Shown piece by piece: positions 11,089 to 22,258 of a stretch of 64,000 nucleotides of DNA (position 1 is its first letter; the number at the start of each line of letters is the position of its first letter). The position numbers and the translations under genes were made by a program. Source of the DNA: Cerioporus squamosus (Eukaryota > Basidiomycota > Agaricomycetes > Polyporales > Polyporaceae); the NCBI GenBank assembly GCA_022592435.1, contig JABYQS010000038.1, positions 62,001-126,000 on the forward strand, given 5' to 3'. The notes below the pieces were generated by a model that was given only the letters and a program-made list of their open reading frames with translations, did no database searches and was not told where the DNA came from.

Positions 11089-13060
11089 CTGAAATATGTA
11101 CTTGCTATCCTGCATATGACTATCTATCTAGCGGGACTCATGGTACATCCTCTTTGACCGAGTTGCTGACACTGGGGGCATGGACAATGTGGTGGGTTGG
11201 GCAGCAGGAAAAACGGACGAGGCCAGAGTCCAGGCGAGTTCAGTGTGCCAGATCTCGACGGCTGCTGGCGTTATTTGGAACATCTCTTCGAGAGGATCCA
11301 GTAGGGGCTGCGAGGAGCTCCGCCAGGATACTACTGGTCGAGTGGACATCGTGTACTATGTCGTATGCACACCCGAGACGCGCTCGATATGACATGTGGG
11401 TGTCGACCGAAGGCCTACGCGTGGCTGAACATCATACCGCGTATATTGGTCGCCCGCAGAAGAAATGTGTGAGCGAGACAACCAGCACATAGCTTACACC
11501 AGCGGAGACAACTACACAGTGGAGTGCGTCGCGTGGTACGGCACAGCAACGAAAGTATGCTTCGGAACGCCATATACGTCTCAAGCGTTTCCCGGGTCGT
11601 ACAACTTGCTCAGAGCCCGGCTTCAATTGTATAGGCCATGCTCTCTGGCGTCAAGTAGCGGCGTGGGCGTTGCGGACGGCGTCGGTCGTGGCCGTCGACA
11701 GGGGAAGGTGCATACTTCGCACAGGCAAGGACGCTATGCTCGCAACTTGTGGGTTGGAGAAAGCAGCTCCCCAACGGCCATCCCTCTCAGTACCATCCGG
11801 GGCCAACAGCGTCATATGAAGATGTGTCGATCTGCGGGTAGCGACTGATGACGCAGGAATACTCACCCGCAGCACAACGCCCGACCTGACCTCTCCTACT
11901 AATCGACTAACACATCCATCCTGCAACTCCTGTTGGCCAATCATGTATGCGGGTTGACCCCGGCACCGCGAGCGATGTGCTGTCGTACAGTTCTGTAGTG
12001 AGTCGTAGTGCGGAGTCGGTGCTAACCCTGTACTCGCCGTAGGCTTGCCCCTACAACCCCAACGGCTTCGCTCATGAGGGCATTTGAGCACAAGAGGTAG
12101 TACGGACGAGCGAGCGTTGGTCCCGCCTCGCAGACGTGAGAGGTGCGGTCTTGTATAATACTCGTCGAGGCTCGAGCCGTAGTCACGCGGGGGACTCGTC
12201 GTCGCGCCCTGCCCGAGCATCGACGTTGCAAGGTCATCCGGACTGCCCGTGCAGATTGTCGCGAATGATGTGCGTGATGGACGGCGTGGACGATCCTGAA
12301 CGGCCTCCGCGTCGCACAGTACCGAATGAGGATGCGTCATGAAGTGAGAGCAGCATGAAGGGAGTTCGTCGTCTCAGAGAGGTGGCCGGACGCACGCGGT
12401 GTCAACCTCCGCTCAAGTCTTGTCCGCCGCTATCTCGCAGGAGACAGGTCGATCGGACAGACCGTCCTTGCGGTTGCGGTCCCTGTTGCGCCCCATCGTG
12501 CAGCTGAGTATTGGCGGCTCATGGTGGGCGCTTCATCGTGTTTGTGTCTATTTGTGCAGTTCGCTGGCACCTCGGCGACAGTAAGTACTACTACTACTTA
12601 TTACTACTATAGTCCACCCCGACAGACCCGGCGATCAAGGTCATACTACAGTACCTAATTACTTATTCCCATCCAGCCATTTACTACTCCATGAACCCCA
12701 TCGTGCAAGAAGTTGGACTCGGACTCGGACTATAGGGCGGGCTGGTACATGTCGCCTCACCTGCAGTGATGGATCTGTCCGATCAATCACTCTCCTTGCG
12801 AGTCGTTGGCGGACAAGACTGGAGCAGGAGACCATACTGTACCGCCTTGCTCTTCATCCAGCATCACTGAGGCTCGTTCATTAACACATCACGACCGCCA
12901 ACAATCCTCTCGAGCAGGAATACTCCCAGCAAGAACTCGAGGCTCTACTTATATTGGGTCTCAGTCTGAAGTCTGCATGCGGCGCATGCTTGGGCGTAAG
13001 TACCCCGATCCGGTACCTCATACTCTCCATCGCATCGCTCATAGACCTCTCTTTACCAGA
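11089..13060. other. about 2 kb with no supported gene
   Basis: Several open stretches exist on both strands (for example 11651-12340 minus), but none has motifs or a consistent exon series. A short TACTACTACTACTTATTACT-like low-complexity run lies near 12584-12608. This is where a downstream end of the Tnp2 element would be expected, but no terminal repeat was identified. Confidence 0.4.
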
Positions 13061-13069
13061 CCTGTGGTG

Positions 13070-13758
13070 AGGAGGCACCGTGCTCACTGAGATTGCCGAC
13101 CGTATCGACGCATCCTCGCCGACTCTCTCACAGAGAGAGCTAAGCTCGACAAGCGGCGCGTGGCCGATACCGCAGAGGCTAACAAGTAGGTCACCTATCT
13201 CTTCGTGTTGTTCGGCTGTACTGACACGCCCGACAGGGTGCCCTGGAAGACCTGCACGTGGTTCGCTTCCGGACGCACCTTGCAATTGGGGGCGTGGAGT
13301 ATACCGCGATGGGCCGGCGGCGCGGAGGCGGGTACTATCCCGACGTCGGGGCGTCGCAGTGTGTCATCGATGGCACATTCAAGCCGAAGGACAGTATTAT
13401 CAAGCGGCTCACTAAGACTGGCTGTGAGTCCGAGGATGGCAGTATGGTGGATGCGGACATCATTCTTTGCACTGGGTGCACTCTACTCCCTGTTACGTTC
13501 TTGCACGTGAGCTGAGACTGCGGACGGGAACCTATGTAGGTTCAACAGCCCAAAGAAGACGAAGACGCTGAAGAAGATCCCGGGCAAGGAGATGGCAACC
13601 AAGATCAAGCTCGTGTGTGTGTGTGGGGGGGGGGGGGGGGGGGCTCGACGAGGAGGGCGAGCTGCGCACGGCGTGGCGCGACACGGGCGTGCTCAGCCTT
13701 TGGTTCACGATGAGCAACTTGATGTGGTGCCGCTTCCACTCGATGCACGTTGCGTTGC
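13070..13758 (+). pseudogene. flavin-containing monooxygenase, C-terminal fragment
   Basis: Pieces of the C-terminal half of a fungal FMO-like FAD/NAD(P)H oxygenase can be read in order: ADRIDASSPTL at about 13095, AKLDKRRVADTAEANK near 13140, GGGYYPDVGASQCVIDG at 13327, then IIKRLTKTG, EDGSMVDADIILCTG, and after an intron at 13476-13539 EMATKIKLV, GLDEEGELRTAWRDTGV and MSNLMWCRFHSMHVAL. The order and spacing match the family, which oxidises N or S centres of small molecules. The pieces occupy different frames, the N-terminal FAD-binding GxGxxG half is absent, and a (GT)6-G19 tract at 13613-13643 shifts the frame. It is a 5'-truncated, frameshifted relic, unless the homopolymer is a sequencing error, which would remove only one of the defects. 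Confidence 0.8.
13613..13643 (+). repeat. (GT)6 followed by a run of 19 G inside the FMO relic
   Basis: Six GT dinucleotides (13613-13624) run straight into 19 consecutive G (13625-13643). Family alignment expects only a few codons (Val-Trp-Gly-Leu) here, so the tract is an expansion. Its length leaves the downstream exon one base out of frame. Confidence 0.9.
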
Positions 13759-14187
13759 GTAAGTTTGCTATGTCTTTGAGAACAGGGAATGATGCTCACT
13801 GGGGGTCAGGCACTCGCATGGATTCAACCAGGGCGGGTCACAAGTGGATCATAAGGGTGTCGAGAGCAGGCGAGCAGAGCCAGTTAGAAACGCGCACCAA
13901 TGCCTTTCTGAGCAGACGGTCGAGAAGCGGCGGAGGATGCGCGCGACGTCTCAAGCGTTACCGTTCTGGCACTGTCCGCCGGTCTGTCGCCCAGTGTTCC
14001 TAGCGTTCATACGACGTCAAGATATCGAGAGACATCGTGAACACCTCGCGCATCATGCAAGCTCAACGTCTAAACAGTCCTAGGCGGACGAGGTAGGATA
14101 TCGGGTACGCCGGGCAGCTCTGACGGCATCGGAGGTGCGTGATATGCATGCGTATTGGCTGAAGTCGTTGAGAAACCTGACCGCTGA

Positions 14188-14646
14188 TTACGCGTACGCT
14201 ACAATTTCTTCGGCGTCCGCGACCAGATCATTAAGAACGTCGACCTTCTTACTCCGGACAGGAGCGGAGAGTAGGTCAGAGACGTGCTGCATCGAGTAAA
14301 TGTGCTTAATCGTACGGGCAGAGTCACGCTTCGGCACAAGTTGCGCAACGACCCAATCTCTAGGTACCTTCACCATGGTTTTCCGTGCCCTGGCGACTTC
14401 TACTTGCTTGAGTCCCAAGACCACGCTGGTGCTTCCTGAGGCTGGCATCGTCAACACGCCCTACCAAATCCTCCCGGCCTTCTTCCGCCTGTCTCGGACG
14501 ATACCTCCGAGCAGCGCGACGCCGCTCGTGGACAGCATCCAGGTGGCGGTCTTACCGATGGTTCTACGTGATGGACAGTATCGCACGCCGTCTGGAAGAT
14601 CATTCAGCTCCATTAGCTCCCTGCATCCGACTATATATACACCCAA
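14188..14646 (-). pseudogene. unrecognised minus-strand coding remnant
   Basis: One minus-strand frame is open from 14646 down to 14188 except for a single TAG at 14461-14463. It reads like ordinary protein (GKTATWMLSTSGVALLGGIV upstream of the stop; KVPRDWVVAQLVPKRDS and SKKVDVLNDLVADAEEIV downstream). No family was recognised. It may be a remnant or two exons of a gene; a supported intron over the stop was not found. Confidence 0.3.
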
Positions 14647-14851
14647 TCATCGTCCGTACATGAGCGCGCACGTCCCCTCCTGCCCGATAACAGCGACGTG
14701 TCGGCCATGGGGAGGTGCTGGCCAACGCGACCGACGCGTCTCCTTCCGCCGGCCGACCTCCTCGTGGTCCCATGATCGCGAGCGTTGAGACGTTGGATAT
14801 GACGAGAAAGGTAATCACGAAGTAGATGATCCTCGTTGAGGAGGACTGGTC

Positions 14852-15143
14852 TCACGCGCCCTCGGTCGACTGCATCGCGACCTTGAATGTGCTCTCAAAC
14901 GTGTCGTGCGCACACTGCAGCTCGCGCGCGTCGGGGGGCGGTCTCAGCCTCATCGACCGCTGCGACGTCGACGCCCTCGAAGACAAACTCGGGGCGGTTC
15001 GCGTGGATGTAGTCGCGCATCGCCTTCTCGAGATCGACGTGGTACGTCTTCTGCCCGTCGAGACACGACTTCTCGACGATACATGGGGGGCGGGGGCGTT
15101 CGACTTCGTCAGGTCCAGGCTGATTTGCGTAGAGTACACTCAC
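14852..15143 (-). pseudogene. unrecognised minus-strand coding remnant
   Basis: A frame with good coding character (CIVEKSCLDGQKTYHVDLEK, then RDYIHANRPEFVFEGVDVA) runs on the minus strand downstream of the kinase relic. No clear join to the kinase or to the remnant at 14188-14646 was found, and no family was recognised. It could be part of the same decayed gene. Confidence 0.3.
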
Positions 15144-15429
15144 CTTTGTTGAAACTGCGCTCCGTCCACTCTACCTGCGTCGTCACCAGCACCTTACTCG
15201 ACACGCTGCGGGGGAGTGTTGAGCCCGAAATGGCCGGGCGTAACGGGCACCGCCCGGACCATGAATTTGGAACAGAGGCCTTTTGTAGGACCGCGTGAGA
15301 CGGCGGACGAGATAGAGGATGTGGATGTAGCGGGTGATGGAGGATTTGCCGGGAAAGGACGTGTCGACGTGTCGACCGGCGTGACGATGCTCTTATTCCC
15401 CACTCGGTCTGATATACTCTATATATTCT

Positions 15430-15800
15430 TGCGCCCAGCGAGTGAGCAAGTGGGGCAAGGTGCAGTGCTGGTCCATGAGCAAGTTGTCCGACTTCAGGTC
15501 GCTGCAGATATGCTCGTGAGTACGCCTAGCGCTGTGTCAGACACAACAAAACATACCGATGCGCAATCCTGCGCTGGTGAAAGTACTCGAGGGCCGAGGT
15601 AACCTTAACGATGTGACTGCTCGTCCACTGGGGCAGACAACCCAGAGACTTGATGCAACCCACATCGCTCCATAACGAGGTACAAGTTCTCCTTGTGCTG
15701 GAACGTGAAAGACAGCTCGGCAACGAACGGCGGATTCTGCCTGCGTCACGAGGAACATCCGCTCCGCCTGGACGTTCGTGATCTGGGGTTTCGCGATCAT
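15430..15800 (-). pseudogene. serine/threonine protein kinase catalytic-domain relic (AGC/Rim15-like)
   Basis: Minus-strand pieces of a kinase domain appear in order. MIAKPQITNVQAERMFL at about 15800-15750 matches the segment after the catalytic lysine in Rim15/MAST-type kinases. FVAELSFTFQHKENLYLVME follows in another frame, then SLGCLP, and VTSALEYFHQRRIAHR. A 55-nt intron at 15502-15556 then restores RDLKSDNLLMDQH, the HRD catalytic loop. The frame changes by one base near 15710, residues are missing after LVME, and the DFG region is replaced by unrelated sequence followed by a stop. The gene is dead; the family call rests on motif order and is otherwise firm. Confidence 0.75.
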
Positions 15801-16698
15801 GCCATGTCAGCCTTCGTCTGAACCAAACGAGCGTAGGACATCTGCATCGCTACGTCAAGATCGCTCACACAAGAGGGGACTGCGACGAAGGAGGCTTACC
15901 AGCTCAGCACTCGTTGTTTGCACGACCAGCCCATACGCCCTAGTATCTGCCTTCGACAGACTACCAGTACCGCCTCGCTCGCCCTCCTCGCGCTGCTGAC
16001 TCAACGCTCACTTTGCAACAGCTTACTTGCCAAGTTCCAGCTCGGGCAACCCAACTGGAGGCGGACGAGCATCCCATAACCTGCTTGACGTGGTCAGCAG
16101 GGAGTCGTAACGGGGAGGTAGCAGCACATACGCCAGCTCTTGATCCGATTGCGGTAACACGCCCTCCTCTGCAACTGTAATCATGGCCTAAACCCGCCTC
16201 CGAACATCGGTAAATAGGTACAACGAGCCGTGCAGTGCGAGCGGGATGGCATTGGATGAGAAGGACTCCGAGCGCGACTAAGTAACTTAGAAACAATGCG
16301 CTAGAGTCAAGCAGTTTGTTGCAATGGCGAAATCACATCTCTAAGGCTGCGGCGGTGGGGTGGGGAGCGCGAAACCCTGAGGAGTAAAGAGTAAAGTTAA
16401 GGAGGCATCGGAGGAGGAGTACTTGTCGGATCGTGGGCTGCCAAGAGGAGGAGGGAAGTTACATAACTTGCGTGTTCGTGAAGCTTCAAGCGCGCCTACA
16501 TAGCTCACCTTGCCAAGCTCATTCGTACGCTCCCCTTTGTACCTCCTTTGTTGCTCGTCCTTCAAGCTTCAACATGGGCTCGCGCCTTTGTAGCGTTTTC
16601 TATGCAAGTTGCTTTGTACCAGCTGGTCGCTTATAAGGGCGGACTTGCCTTACTGCCTGTCAACCCCGTACGTTCCTCCCCCGCCACTTTCTTCAGCC

Positions 16699-17301
16699 AT
16701 GTCCACCTCGGCTCCCGTACGCAATCTCTTGAAACTCACATGCGTCTCCTTCGCCGAAGATCTTGGTAATGAAGGCGTCAAGTCGTCGAAGTTGGTGTGG
16801 GTGCCTGTTATCGTGTCCATGGATGAGATAGAGCCCAACATCTGTGAGTTTTTGTACCCCACGAAGTGTCTGCAGCGCTGACCTCCTTCAGATGCGCTCA
16901 CAATCTGCAAAGCGGTTCTACGGAGCACGGTGCTGGAGTACGTGCGCGACAACAGTCAGCATCCTCTTCTCTCCAGCGTAGTCTCTGCCATCGACTTGGT
17001 CGACGCCTCTCAGGTTCGCACACCCTTGCAAGTCACTGACCACGGCGGTACTAACCCAATTACATAGGGTACTCTGTCTGTGACGTACCGCGAGCTCGTC
17101 ATACGGGTCTTCGGCGTCCCTCGTCAGTTCCACTTGCGCTTCTGCTCCGTCGATGAGTGGCTGCAGTTCACGATCAATGCCAATACGGGAGCCCGTCTTT
17201 CCGAGGAGTTAACGCTTACCATCGATCGCAAGCTGGCCGAAGTCGTGGCTGCCCTTCCAGCGGAAGGAACCGTGGCTCAGCACGATGATGCCGGTGTGTA
17301 G
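16699..17301 (+). CDS. orphan protein, 166 aa
   Basis: Exons 16699-16843, 16892-17013 and 17068-17301 have clean GT...AG borders and consistent phases, giving a 166-residue protein from ATG 16699 to TAG 17299-17301. The composition is that of a soluble globular protein of mixed helix and strand (LVWVPVIVSMDEIEP, VTYRELVIRVFGVPRQFHL), with no signal peptide, membrane segment or motif I recognise. The regular introns and absence of stops suggest a functional gene. Neighbours are the kinase relic upstream and a repeat-rich spacer downstream, so context does not suggest a role. Confidence 0.7.
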
Positions 17302-18229
17302 AACCACGTTGTCGTCGACGAAACCACGCTAATGTCGTTGGTCCGCTCAGCCCAGAACCGTACTGGGGCCGACGACGCTGCTTCTGCTGGGGAAGAATGC
17401 GACGTCAGTGTGGCCTGAGTGTGGCTGATGACGTTGACGGCTGACCAGGCCTGTGCTTCCTGTGACAGTGTATGTTCTTACGAGTCTCACTTCTGTCTCT
17501 TATTTGCGCCTCAGTATGTACTGTTTCAAATCTTCCTGTACATTGCTCGGTGATGTAGTCTACTCAGCGTATATCAACGTCATTGTCCAGTTCACGTCTA
17601 CCAGTCACTGGATCAGCAAGATTGCACTTCAACTTACTGGTCTTAGATGAACTCCGGCCCCACCATGAGGCCACCTACAGCTTACGGTGTTTGGCCTTAA
17701 ACGAACTTGTTGCCGAGCTAAAGCCAACGCTATCACGGCAGGCATATCCGCATTTTATTCGGGCGAGAAGGCGCGACATGTACGCCGCGCGAAGATGCCG
17801 TTTGTCTCGTTTCAGAGCGCAACCGGCCAAAGGGTTTCCCTCTTGACTGGGACCCGGCCGGAAGGTTACCTCGCGCGGCGACTTTTCGCCCATTGGCATG
17901 CCTTTTGTCCCGTTCGAAACGCCAACATGCATGTTGTGTATATATGGCAGTCGAAGGAGGAGCCGCGGCCGGTCAAGCAGACAGATCACGCGTGGGAGGG
18001 AGACCATGTGAATTAGTCTCAGACGCGTCTCAGCAGCCAATGTTGGCTAGGACACCCCACGGACGTACGTTGCCACATCCCAACGGGCCGGGATGTGCAA
18101 TCCCGACGCCCCTTGGTGCGTGAGTCGACATTCAATTGTACCTTCCCTTCCTCACTGACTTGGCGCGGAGCTCTTCCGTACGTATCATAGTTTGCTCATC
18201 ATGAATCTGGATGGGGCCCGAAGCCAGCA
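17302..18229. other. gene-free stretch
   Basis: No exon series was found. The open frames on both strands at 17583-18123 lack motifs. The stretch probably holds the 3' end of the preceding transcript and spacer DNA. Confidence 0.4.
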
Positions 18230-18500
18230 GGGTGATAAGTCTCGGAACTCGGTTAGCAGCGCCCGGGCAGTCCGGATAGCACAGAGGGGGTCGTCGCGAT
18301 CGAGAGATCTAGAGTCGACGCAATTGTGCGAGGGAGTAGCCACGCACAAATGCAGATGGATGTCGTCGAGGTAGGTCGCGGAAGGTAGAACCTGAGAGAC
18401 TTGAGGCCAGCAGGAGAAGTCTCGGAACTCGGCCAGCAGCGCCCGGGACGGGGAAGTGGGACCGGCACAGCCACTCCACGTGTATGCACAACATGGTCAA
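18230..18500 (-). repeat. dispersed repeat, copy B (inverted), with hairpin
   Basis: Read on the minus strand, 18262-18477 matches 2806-3020 closely, including the hairpin (here 18320-18353, one arm changed to CAATTGTGCG). Part of the repeat is itself duplicated directly: AAGTCTCGGAACTCGG followed by CAGCAGCGCCCGGG occurs at about 18237 and again at about 18419. Confidence 0.75.
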
Positions 18501-18599
18501 CCAACGCGAGACATCAGGAGAAATCTCGTCTGAGTAGTCTCCTCGAGACCTAGCCTCCCCTGTGCCGCCTTCCGCTGTTCCGCTTCCGCTTTCTGGTTG

Positions 18600-18790
18600 G
18601 TGCGGGGCTACTCCCTCGCACAAACTGTGCCGAACATCCCTGCGTCCTAGCTTCTGGTATTGTGCGGGGCTACTCCCTCGCACAAGCCTTCGCGCCTACG
18701 TATCCCGACCTCCTCCCGACCTTCCCTAACCCTATCTGCCCTCGTCGCCCTCTGACGGTTGTGTGGGGCTACTCCCTCGCACAAACGTAG
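18600..18790 (+). repeat. three further hairpins with loop GGGCTACTCCCT
   Basis: Copies of TGTGCGGGGCTACTCCCTCG followed by CACAA lie at about 18600-18624, 18659-18686 and 18758-18786. Arms TTGTGCG and CGCACAA pair around the GGCTACTCC loop in each, while the sequence between copies is not conserved. They lie 0.2-0.4 kb upstream of the start of the 902-aa gene. Confidence 0.8.
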
Positions 18791-18991
18791 TCCCATCTGT
18801 GCCCCCTCCGCCGGCCAACACATACTCGTCATTGTGCACTTCTCGTCCCTCGTCCGTGCACACCTCCTCGTCCACTGCCCACGCTGGTCTGCTCGCTCTC
18901 GCTGTGAGTAGAATCCAAACATCATTATGTTGATGCTGCCATACTAATCGTGATCTCACATCCTCAGTCACAACTCCTCTCCCTCGCTACC

Positions 18992-21826
18992 ATGCATCCT
19001 ATTGCGACCGACTCTGCCCGTCCTCCGTGAGTCTGCTCCCGTTCTTCTCGCTATGCCACAAACTTGATGACACTGACTGCTTCGCTCCAGTCCACTGCCT
19101 GAGCTGAAGTTCATCCGGTATGATAGTATGCTCGTAACTGTCATCAACCCTTCAGACGTGGACTCCCTGCCATGCATGCCCATCGCCGACCCGTCGCAGA
19201 GTCTGATCGGCCGGGAGCTCCGCCACGCCATCTGGATAATAGACAAGTGTCCGGAGCTTGCGTACATGCGCCGCAAGTATGACTCTGAAACCTCGTTTCT
19301 GTCGTTCCTCAACGTCGATCGGAATGCTATTCAAATAGAGAAGGTGGACGGCGGGTACGCTCTCTCCCGTGATGTCCGCCTCTCGTGGGAGCGTCTGGAG
19401 AATATTTTGCTCGCGATGAGTGAACTGTTCCTCAACAGCGCGTACGGGCGCCCCGAGGCGAAATTTCCCTTCGATCCTTTTTGGCCCATCCCGTCGGAAT
19501 GTGGATATAAGAGAGTGCACAAGTTCGCGCACTACGCTCGCACTGCCGCGCTCAAATCGCTCGACGCCTGTCATGTTCTCATGGCCCGATGCTCCATGTC
19601 CATTGCTTTGAACAACCCCAATGACAGCGCATCTGTACCCCTCTGGGTCAAACAACTCATGAGCACCAATGCCGACCCGACGTGGATCGACTTCATACGT
19701 CAATCAGTCTTAGCAGACTTCTCGCCCGGCACTCGCGTTGGCAGCTATATCTGTCCCAGCCTCGGAGAGAACGGCACGAAGTGGGTATGGCACATCCCCA
19801 TCATGGTGCGTGCCCAAGTCCCTGTACACATTGTGTGGCCCATGAAGGAGATCGACGAGGTGTTCGTGAACTATCCTTTTCTGAAGGCGTATTACCCCAA
19901 GGAGCAATACGTCATCAGCATCCCCCCTCGACGGGAGGGTTGGGAGACGATGTTCGTCAAGTGGTCGAGGCTTAGAGAGCAGCACACAAGGTCCGATGTC
20001 TCTGTTGATCCCCCGCTGCCTGTGCCGCCTTGTGGGGATGGCCAGATGCCCGGCGAGACCTTCGAGCAGTTCCTGGAGCGTCGCGCGGCTCATCACCGCG
20101 AGCGCGAAGCGGCAGAGACGCCAGAGGCACGCAAGGCTCGGCTCGGCAGGGAGGAAATGGCACGTCACTTCACCTGCCCCGTTGTCGGGTCTACCACGAC
20201 CGTATATCTGTGGGTGACTGTTGGCGATATCGACGAGAATGTCCCGTGGGAGTTCTTGGAGATGGACTATCGGAAGCTACTCGGTCGGCGGGGCCCGCTC
20301 CCCAACATCTGGAAGTTGTATACGCCCGCGCAGAAGCACTACGACAGCTGGTACGATCAATGGGACATCTGCGCCAGACTCGCACCCGGCGAGGAGCTCG
20401 ACCCGGATGATGATTATGACGATTACGATGAGAGCGTGATCGACGACAGCTACAATGCGGTCCTCCCGGAAGCTGAGCCAGTCGTCTATGAAACCACAAC
20501 GCGAGACTCGGACGCATACTATAGCCCGGACGATGCTCCTACAGCGTTGCAGCGCTATGCTCGGTCGTTCATGGCAGATCTGCAAGGCTTCTACGACTGG
20601 GACAAAGTAGGGTTCGTACCCTACGCCTCTCCAGCAGAGGATGTCTTCAGGACGAGGTATGGTCTGTCCACGTTTGATGTGGTCCAGGACTCGTCAATCA
20701 ACTTCGAGGCGTTGTCGAGTCTTGCGCTGCAAAAGATGACGGGTTTCCTGCCCGCCGATCTTCCTGACGACGCCCCGATCACGTTGTGTGTCGCTGGTTT
20801 TGTGGAGCCGTTGTTGGCGGTGGACCTCAAGGAGGCGAACGTGAACCCCACCACACACGCGGTCCTCTGGGACCTTGCACCGAGCAACCGTCGCTATCTA
20901 CGCCGCCCAGACTGCGTCCACCCGTCCATGCAGATTTCCAAGGTGATTCTAAACCGGTCGGTGTGGTATCGCGTCCGCTACAGCACTCCTGCCGACGCGG
21001 ACTGCTGGTGGGACCTTGTCATTAAGAGCGCAGTCGCCGTCATCGAGCTGTTTCGCCGACATGTCGTTCAAACCCGCCTCGAAGCCGCGACGTACTTGGT
21101 CACGAGGGGGATGCCATTCCACACGATCTTTGCTCCGGATCGTCGTGTCGCCCTTGCATGGTGGCCAGATGTACGTGACGTTCTAGGCTGGAGATGGCCA
21201 CAGTCGACGTACTCCCACTACGACTACCTAGCGTACGAGGACCGAGTGCGGGGCCTCCTTCGCGGCCCAAAAGCTCGCGCGGCGCTCCTGGCTGGCGGTA
21301 TCGTTTGGCGCCTCGCTTTAGAGCTTCTCGGTGGCCTTTTCCTCGACGACGCTGCCAAGGGGCCATCACCGGACGTCTACCGGTACAACGAGCAATTCCG
21401 CCCGGATGTTGGCGACGACTTCCTTGATGACAAGCTATCGTCGGACGAACTCGATATCGTTTGCGGGACGTACAGGGTGATTCTCAGTGAGTAGAGTACT
21501 AAACGGTACGCATACTCGCGAACTGAACACTATGATGCAACCTTGCAGATTCAGGTCAAACCGAGGACCGCTCGTGGTGGCCTAAACCCAGCACGTGGCA
21601 CGAGTCCGACTTCGACCTCGGTCGGTGGACGCCATGGTGCGAGAAGTGGTTCTTGACGCGGCTCTCGAAGATACAGTGCGGCGAAGAGCAGCCTAAGAAG
21701 ACAGGTGATTGGAAGCAAGGTTTGAGGCAGTGCAGTCAAGCACGTAAGTTGCGCTCGGTTCTGGAGATAGCCAGCAACAAGTGGCTCCACGATATCATGC
21801 AGGTCCCCACCAGCCCACGGAGGTAG
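18992..21826 (+). CDS. orphan protein, 902 aa
   Basis: Exons 18992-19026, 19091-21486 and 21549-21826 splice in frame from ATG 18992 to TAG 21824-21826; the second exon is a single open frame of 2.4 kb. The product is soluble, rich in Trp, Tyr, Asp and Arg, with a charged central segment (FEQFLERRAAHHREREAAE), an acidic patch DPDDDYDDYDES near residue 440 and a conserved-looking C-terminal block with GWRWPQSTYSHYDYLAYEDR and DDKLSSDELDIVCGTYRVI. I recall similar tails in many uncharacterised basidiomycete proteins, but no domain name or function. Lack of stops in a long frame and good splice signals argue for a living gene. The hairpin cluster upstream may lie in its promoter region. Confidence 0.8.
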
Positions 21827-22166
21827 GTCGTCGCTTCGCACCTGTTGTTCTTTTGTACGTTGTTTGTACGATTCGAGCTTGGTCCAAGATGCCGCCGGAT
21901 GCGTAGTACATCAGCAAAGGCTATGTAGATCACGGATAACAGTAGCAATTTCGCAACTTGGTACGACAGACGTGTGCTGTATACCGTAGGTAGCCCGCCA
22001 ACGGCCGCATCATTCTGTGGGAGTGTATATACCAGGTCTCATATATCGCATACTTACCCTGTGACGCTGCAACCATCGCCTCCAACACGGCGGGCAGCGC
22101 CCAATTTTCGACCGGAGAAAAGGGCCAGCAAAGACTCATAAGTAATACATAGACAACTGTTCTTCA
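21827..22166. other. intergenic
   Basis: No gene is visible between the stop at 21826 and the foldback at 22167. It presumably holds the 3' end of the preceding transcript. Confidence 0.4.
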
Positions 22167-22258
22167 GCACGTGCCAAATAGAGGAAAAGTCGGGGAAAGC
22201 GCTCATTAATATTGACGGGGAGGCCTTTTCCTCGCCTTTTTCTCCATTTGGCACGTGC
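22167..22258. repeat. 92-bp imperfect foldback with CACGTG ends
   Basis: GCACGTGCCAAAT followed by a purine-rich stretch (GAGGAAAAG) starts at 22167; the reverse complement of the same pattern ends at 22258 (CCATTTGGCACGTGC). Arms of about 30 bp with a few mismatches enclose a roughly 25-nt centre. It is a small MITE-like or cruciform-forming element in the spacer upstream of the gene at 22460, and it carries two CACGTG E-box palindromes that could act as regulatory sites. Confidence 0.7.

Noticed and set aside
5000..12650. CACTA-type terminal inverted repeats for the Tnp2 element
   Set aside because: Several CACTA/TAGTG words exist, but none forms a convincing inverted pair with target duplication.
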